A DNA stretch of 64,000 nucleotides from JACCVL01 sp963695375 (GTDB lineage Bacteria > Actinomycetota > Actinomycetes > Propionibacteriales > Nocardioidaceae): the NCBI GenBank assembly GCA_963695375.1, contig OY968767.1, positions 1,426,001 to 1,490,000 on the forward strand, read 5' to 3'. This document shows, piece after piece, positions 59,931 through 64,000 of this stretch. Below the pieces are notes generated by a model that worked only from the letters and a program-made list of their open reading frames with translations, ran no database searches and was not told where the DNA came from. Numbering within the stretch: the first letter of the stretch is position 1; the number at the start of each line of letters is the position of its first letter. A program made the translations under genes and the position numbers.

Positions 59931-60009
59931 GTCACGCAGTGCTGGCAGCACGCCTTTTTCTGTGACCATAATCCTCCCTCCAGTCACAGCAGAACCACCT
60001 GTCACACAT
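59931..60009 (+). promoter_or_regulatory. promoter region with GTCAC direct repeats (MtrA-like sites) before the amidase gene
   Basis: GTCACGCAG (59931-59939), GTCACAGCA (59983-59991) and GTCACACAT (60001-60009) resemble the 9-bp GTCACAgcg motif reported for MtrA; the last two are direct repeats 18 bp apart. CTGTGAC (59960-59966) and GTCACAG (59983-59989) also form a 7-bp inverted repeat flanking a -10-like CATAAT (59967-59972). A small hairpin with five T (59939-59959) lies in between. Confidence 0.45.
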
Positions 60010-60036
60010 CTCCCAGCGTGAGGCGAGGGTCCGGAC

Positions 60037-61656
60037 ATGAAGATCGGCGTGGCGGTCGCGACCGCAGGCCTGCTCCTGGGGGTCGCCGCGACTCCCGGCA
60101 CGTCCAGCGCGGCGACCCCCGGGCCGGCCGCTGTGGCGGCGCCGGCCGTCGAGTCGTCCGAGGTGTCCGCGCTGCCGATTCCGGTGGCGACCGACGAGAC
60201 CGCCCGCCGGACCGGCCGGGTCGCCGAGCTGGCTCCGGTCCGCACTGCACCGTTCGCGCTGTTGGGCGTCACCTGGGACCCGGCGAGCACACCGGCCGGC
60301 GTGGACGTCGAGGTCCGGCTGCACGGACCGGAGGGGTGGGGGGCCTGGGAGCACCTGGAGTACGCGGGGGACGAGGGGCCGGCGGCCGGCGAGGACTCCG
60401 ACGCACGCGCCGGCACCGCCCCGCTGTGGGTGGGCGCGGCCGACGGGGTCGCGGTCCGGATCGGATCCGGCGACGGGACCGCGCCGCTGGACCCGCGCGT
60501 CGTCACCGTGTCCGCCGAGCAGGCCGCAGACGCGCGCCAGTCCCGCTCGGTGGCCAAGCGGCGCCCGAAGAGCGGCGACCGGATCAGGTCGGCGCCTCGC
60601 TTCCCGAACATCCCGCGGGTCATCAGCCGCCGTCAGTGGGGAGCCAACCCGTCGATGGGCGACCCGTGCTGGGCACCGCGCTACGGCAGCTCGGCGAAGA
60701 TGGTGTTCGTCCACCACACGGCGGGCTCGAGCCGCTACTCGCCGCGCGAGTCGCCGGCGATCGTGCGCAGCATCTACGCCTACCACACCCAGGGCCAGAA
60801 CTGGTGCGACATCGGCTACAACGCGCTCATCGACCGCTTCGGCAACATCTATGAGGGGCGTCGAGGCGGCATCCGCAAGCCGGTGCGGGGCGCGCATGCC
60901 GGCGACTGGAACACCAATGCCGTCGGTGTCTCGCTGATGGGCAACTTCCAGCGGGCCGAGCCCACCCGGCGCATCCTGAACGCGCTGGTCCGCTTCGCCG
61001 GTTGGCGGCTGGGCTCGAGCTTCACGCCGGTCCGAGGCAGCACGTCCATCGCCGGTCGCCAGTTCGCCCGGATCTCGGGGCACCGGGACGCGATGTCGAC
61101 GAGCTGCCCGGGGAGCAACGTCTACGACCGGCTGCCGCGGATCCGCAAGCGGGTCGCCAGCTACCTGTCCCGGTACCACCCGAAGGCGGAGCGCAAGGCG
61201 CGCAAGCTCGGCGCGGCCCGGACCGGCCCGGTCTTCGTCGGGGAGCAGTGGAGCCACGGGGGGCGGATCACCCGCTTCGCCAAGGGCCGGATGTACGTCA
61301 AGCCCGGGCTGGGCGCGCACTGGCTGACCGGGCGGGTGCTGAAGCGCTACCGCAACGCCGGGGGGGTGACCGGGCGGCTGGGCTGGCCACGGACCGACGT
61401 CGGCGCGTCGACCGTGCGCCGGGTGGGCGTCATCGGCTTCGAGCGTGGCCGCGCCTACGTCCCACCGGGCAAGGCGGTCCGGGTGCTGTACGGCCGGATC
61501 CTGGACCGCTATGCGCGGCTGCACTACGCCAAGGGCCGGCTCGGGCTGCCCACGTCGAGCATCCGCGCCGTGCCCGGGGGCGCGCGGGCGACGTTCCGGC
61601 ACGGCGTCGCCCGCTGGGACCGCAGCACGGACACGGTGCGGGTGGAGTGGCGGTGA
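60037..61656 (+). CDS. secreted PGRP-domain N-acetylmuramoyl-L-alanine amidase with LGFP repeats
   Basis: A 539-residue exported protein: signal peptide to about residue 26 (ending SSA-A), a linker domain, then a PGRP/Amidase_2 domain (about 185-370) with zinc-site FVHHTAGSS, a central WCDIGYNALIDRFGNIYEG and GHRDAMSTSCPGSNVYDRL. The C-terminus carries LGFP-type repeats (GRLGWPRTDVG, GRLGLPTSSIR) thought to bind the cell envelope. It should cleave peptidoglycan stem peptides from glycan outside the membrane. GAGGG lies 7 nt upstream of ATG 60037. The SpoIID gene overlaps its stop, and MtrA-like sites lie upstream. Confidence 0.9.
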   Translation: MKIGVAVATAGLLLGVAATPGTSSAATPGPAAVAAPAVESSEVSALPIPVATDETARRTGRVAELAPVRTAPFALLGVTWDPASTPAGVDVEVRLHGPEGWGAWEHLEYAGDEGPAAGEDSDARAGTAPLWVGAADGVAVRIGSGDGTAPLDPRVVTVSAEQAADARQSRSVAKRRPKSGDRIRSAPRFPNIPRVISRRQWGANPSMGDPCWAPRYGSSAKMVFVHHTAGSSRYSPRESPAIVRSIYAYHTQGQNWCDIGYNALIDRFGNIYEGRRGGIRKPVRGAHAGDWNTNAVGVSLMGNFQRAEPTRRILNALVRFAGWRLGSSFTPVRGSTSIAGRQFARISGHRDAMSTSCPGSNVYDRLPRIRKRVASYLSRYHPKAERKARKLGAARTGPVFVGEQWSHGGRITRFAKGRMYVKPGLGAHWLTGRVLKRYRNAGGVTGRLGWPRTDVGASTVRRVGVIGFERGRAYVPPGKAVRVLYGRILDRYARLHYAKGRLGLPTSSIRAVPGGARATFRHGVARWDRSTDTVRVEWR

Positions 61657-63386
61657 GCGGGTCGCGCCGTGCGCGCCGGCTGACGGCGACCGTCGGTGCC
61701 GTGCTGATCACGGTCACGTCCGGCGTGGTCGCCGCCACGGCCGCCCCCGTGGCGGCGAAGCGCTACTGGGTGCCCTACTCCGGCGTCGTCGTGATCGACG
61801 GGCACGGCTATGGACACGGGCGCGGGATGAGTCAGTACGGCGCCGAGGGGGCCGCCCGCGCCGGCCGCTCCACGGGCGAGATCTTGGACTTCTACTACCC
61901 GGGGACGAGACCCGCGGAGCTCGAGGGGCCGTTGCGAGTGCTGATCACCGCGGACACCAGCCCGCAGCTCACGGTCCGGGCGCGACCCGGACTGGTGGTG
62001 CGGGACCGCCGGGACAAGCAGGCGTGGACGCTGCCCGACAACGGTGCCGACCAGTGGCGGATCGCCCCCAGCCGGGAGGATGCCGCCGTCTCCGCCGTGC
62101 AGTTCCACGACGCGAAGGGCTGGCATCGCTGGCAGGTGCCCGGACGCACCGTGCTCCGCGGGGACGGGCAGTTCGCCGCCGGCGGGAAGCCGGTCGGCCT
62201 GGTGCTCCCCGGCGGCACGGTCCGGCAGTACCGGGGCGCGCTCCGGGCGGCGTCACCGTTTCGCGGGGCGTCGTCCCGGGACACCGTCAACGTGGTCTCC
62301 CTCGACGACTACGTCCGTGGAGTGCTGCCTCGGGAGATGCCGACGTCCTGGTCGATGGCGGCGCTGAAGGCGCAGGCGGTGGCCGCCCGCACCTATGCCG
62401 CCTTCGGCCGGCACGCCAACCGCACCCGCTACTGGCACGTCTGCGACACCACGTCCTGCCAGGTCTACGGCGGCGTCGACGCGGAGACCGAGCGCGGCAA
62501 CCAGGCGGTCTCGGCGACGGCCCGCCGGGTGCTGCTGTTCAACGACCGGCCGGCGTTCACCCAGTTCGCCAGCTCGTCGGGTGGCTGGACGGTGCACGGC
62601 GGCCAGCCCTACCTCCCGGCCAAGGCGGACCCGTACGACGACTGGGCCGGCAACCCCAATCACGACTGGCAGGCCCGGGTCGACACCGGAACCCTCGAGC
62701 GCACCTTCCCCGAGCTCGGCCGGCTGGAGTCGGTGGCGGTCACCAAGCGGGACGGCCACGGCGACTGGGGCGGCCGGGTGCTGCAGGTGGTGCTGTCCGG
62801 GACGAAGGGTGACGTGGCGATGAGCGGTGAGGCGTTCCGCTACGCGCTCGGGCTGCGGTCCAGCTGGTTCACGATGCAGCTGACCCCGATCATGCGCGCC
62901 TGGAAGCGGCAGGGCGGAGCGACGTCCAGTCCGGTCGGTGCGCCGCAGCGGGCGGAGACCCGCGCGAGCAACGCCCGCGGTCTGACCGGTGCCCGGCAGG
63001 AGTTCAGCCACGGCCGGATGTACTGGTCCAAGCGAACCGGGGCGCGGGCGCTGCGTGGTGCCGTGCTGGCGTACTACCTGCGGGCCGGAGGGGTGCAGTC
63101 CTTCCTCGGCTTCCCCACCGGACGGCTGGACCGGACCTATGACGGCGGACGCAAGGCCGCCTTCCAGGGCGGGGTCGTGGTCGCGCACGACCGGACCGGC
63201 ACGCATGCCGTGACCGGCGCCATCCTGGCCGCCTACCGCCGGCACGGGTCCGTGCGCGGGCCGCTCGGCTACCCGACCACCGACGTCCGCCGGATCGAGG
63301 TCGGGCGGCGGGTCCGCTTCGAGCACGGCCGGATCACCTGGCTCCGGGACACCCGCGAGGTGGAGGTCGTCGTCCGCGGCGACTGA
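61653..63386 (+). CDS. secreted SpoIID/LytB-domain protein with LGFP repeats
   Basis: A 577-residue exported protein. A basic N-terminus and hydrophobic stretch to about residue 32 form the signal. DGHGYGHGRGMSQYGAEG and the SpoIID core (about 205-400: SLDDYVRGVLPREMPTSW, LKAQAVAARTYAAF, FASSSGGWT) indicate a peptidoglycan-active lytic transglycosylase-like enzyme that removes denuded glycan, a natural partner to the upstream amidase. The C-terminal quarter holds LGFP-type repeats (SFLGFPTGRL, GPLGYPTTDV). GTG 61653 overlaps the amidase stop by 4 nt, so the two are made together. Confidence 0.9.
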   Translation: MSGSRRARRLTATVGAVLITVTSGVVAATAAPVAAKRYWVPYSGVVVIDGHGYGHGRGMSQYGAEGAARAGRSTGEILDFYYPGTRPAELEGPLRVLITADTSPQLTVRARPGLVVRDRRDKQAWTLPDNGADQWRIAPSREDAAVSAVQFHDAKGWHRWQVPGRTVLRGDGQFAAGGKPVGLVLPGGTVRQYRGALRAASPFRGASSRDTVNVVSLDDYVRGVLPREMPTSWSMAALKAQAVAARTYAAFGRHANRTRYWHVCDTTSCQVYGGVDAETERGNQAVSATARRVLLFNDRPAFTQFASSSGGWTVHGGQPYLPAKADPYDDWAGNPNHDWQARVDTGTLERTFPELGRLESVAVTKRDGHGDWGGRVLQVVLSGTKGDVAMSGEAFRYALGLRSSWFTMQLTPIMRAWKRQGGATSSPVGAPQRAETRASNARGLTGARQEFSHGRMYWSKRTGARALRGAVLAYYLRAGGVQSFLGFPTGRLDRTYDGGRKAAFQGGVVVAHDRTGTHAVTGAILAAYRRHGSVRGPLGYPTTDVRRIEVGRRVRFEHGRITWLRDTREVEVVVRGD

Positions 63387-63387
63387 G

Positions 63388-64000
63388 TCAGCCGTCGACG
63401 TCGACGACGCACACCAGATCGCCGCCCTCGGCCGGTCGAGGACCGGTCAGGACCAGCCGGGTGACCGTCCCGGCGACCGGGGTGGTGATCGAGGCCTCCA
63501 TCTTCATCGCCTCGACCGTGGCCACGGTCTGGCCGGCGGCCACCCGGTCGCCCTCCTCGACCGTCGGCGTGACGGTGCCGTCGTAGGGCACCGCGATCTG
63601 CCCCTTCTGCTGCGGGTCGGCCTTCTCCGCCTCGGCCGCCGACGACCCGGCAGACCTGTCCCGGACCGAGACCGGACGCAGCTGGCCGTTGATCGTGCAC
63701 ATCACCGTGCGCATGCCGCGGGCGTCCGGCTCACCCAGCGCCTCGACGCCGAGGATCAGCGTCTTGCCCTCCTCGATCTCGACGGCGGTCTCGGTGTTCG
63801 GGTCCAGGCCGTAGAGGAAGGCGTGGCTCGGCAGCACCGACAGGTCGCTGTAGGTCTCGAACGCGCGCTCGAACTCCGCGGTCGGCTCCGGGAAGAGCAG
63901 CCGGTTCAGCGTCGCCCGCCGTCCGGCGGGCGATCCCGCCAGCCCGCGCCGGGCGTCGTCGTCGAGGTCGGCCTGCGCCCGGGAGCGAGAGCGGCCCTCC
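63388..64000 (-). CDS. pyc: pyruvate carboxylase C-terminus (gene continues beyond window)
   Basis: Reading the complement from the window edge gives about 203 codons with no start, so the N-terminus lies outside. The sequence has RLLFPEPTAEFERAFETY and VLPSHAFLYGL of the carboxyltransferase/PYC_OADA region, an allosteric-like linker and a biotinyl domain with the lysine motif VEAMKMEASI. It converts pyruvate to oxaloacetate using biotin-carried CO2. It converges on the SpoIID gene with a 1-bp gap. The GTG at 63837 is internal, not a start. Confidence 0.9.
   Translation of the reverse strand, partial: EGRSRSRAQADLDDDARRGLAGSPAGRRATLNRLLFPEPTAEFERAFETYSDLSVLPSHAFLYGLDPNTETAVEIEEGKTLILGVEALGEPDARGMRTVMCTINGQLRPVSVRDRSAGSSAAEAEKADPQQKGQIAVPYDGTVTPTVEEGDRVAAGQTVATVEAMKMEASITTPVAGTVTRLVLTGPRPAEGGDLVCVVDVDG

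Noticed and set aside
59747..60036. c-di-AMP (ydaO) riboswitch before the amidase gene
   Set aside because: Wall-hydrolase genes of actinomycetes often carry one, but the conserved core sequences were not found in either strand.

Overview
The window is high-GC (GTG starts, ATGA/GTGA stop-start overlaps, TAnnnT -10 boxes 6-8 nt upstream of leaderless start codons) and is chromosomal DNA of an actinomycete. Gene content and order (folD-DUF3017-mdh-icd; trpS-yihY; deoA/cdd/pmmB/lpdA block; LGFP-repeat cell-wall proteins) fit a Mycobacteriales/Geodermatophilales-like lineage, but I cannot name the genus. No transposase, integrase, tRNA, rRNA or CRISPR was seen.

Layout. (1) 1-6.1 kb: end of a secreted serine protease, then housekeeping genes folD, DUF3017, mdh, a tiny membrane ORF, icd, a 2H phosphoesterase and a META-domain lipoprotein. 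(2) 6.2-26.3 kb: a choline/glycine-betaine catabolic island. It holds an MTHFR-like protein, a RACE-type corrinoid activator, a methyl-corrinoid:tetrahydrofolate methyltransferase, a corrinoid protein, an IclR regulator, a non-pyrrolysine MttB-family methyltransferase, a second IclR regulator, betaine aldehyde dehydrogenase, choline dehydrogenase, a ProV / double-ProW / ProX transporter, a dimethylglycine oxidase-like FAD-GcvT protein and ETF beta/alpha. (3) 26.3-31.8 kb: GNAT protein and galK / alpha-galactosidase / galM. (4) 31.9-40.3 kb: CNNM transporter, trpS, a second 2H phosphoesterase, YihY, an acyl-CoA mutase large subunit, an MFS carrier and an M20 amidohydrolase. (5) 40.4-53.4 kb: nucleoside uptake and salvage (BMP lipoprotein, ABC ATPase and two permeases, cdd, a P450, deoA; then on the other strand deoC, two ALDH-fold proteins and MaoC). 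(6) 53.4-64 kb: PH-domain protein, phosphohexomutase, uronate-dehydrogenase-like protein, gamma-glutamylcyclotransferase, LpdA, sulfotransferase, a PGRP amidase plus SpoIID/LytB pair, and the end of pyruvate carboxylase.

How the island may work (inference): choline is imported and oxidised to betaine by BetA/BetB. Betaine is demethylated either through MttB-like protein, corrinoid protein and MtgA-like protein to methyl-tetrahydrofolate, with the RACE protein rescuing oxidised corrinoid and the MTHFR-like protein and FolD passing the methyl group on as a C1 unit. The resulting dimethylglycine is demethylated by the FAD/THF protein with electrons going to ETF. A 17-bp palindrome, GTTGCG-N5-CGCAAC, sits just downstream of the presumed promoters of betB and the dimethylglycine gene and at the MTHFR start, suggesting one IclR regulon. 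A different palindrome of the same 6-5-6 geometry lies between the other IclR gene and mttB.

A second theme is a 21-bp dispersed repeat (core ACGATCCGCGACTTYTGCAG) at six loci, mostly just after stop codons beyond C-rich tracts. It has entered the 3' end of deoA, shifting its frame away from the native C-terminus, and an extracytoplasmic loop of a nucleoside permease.
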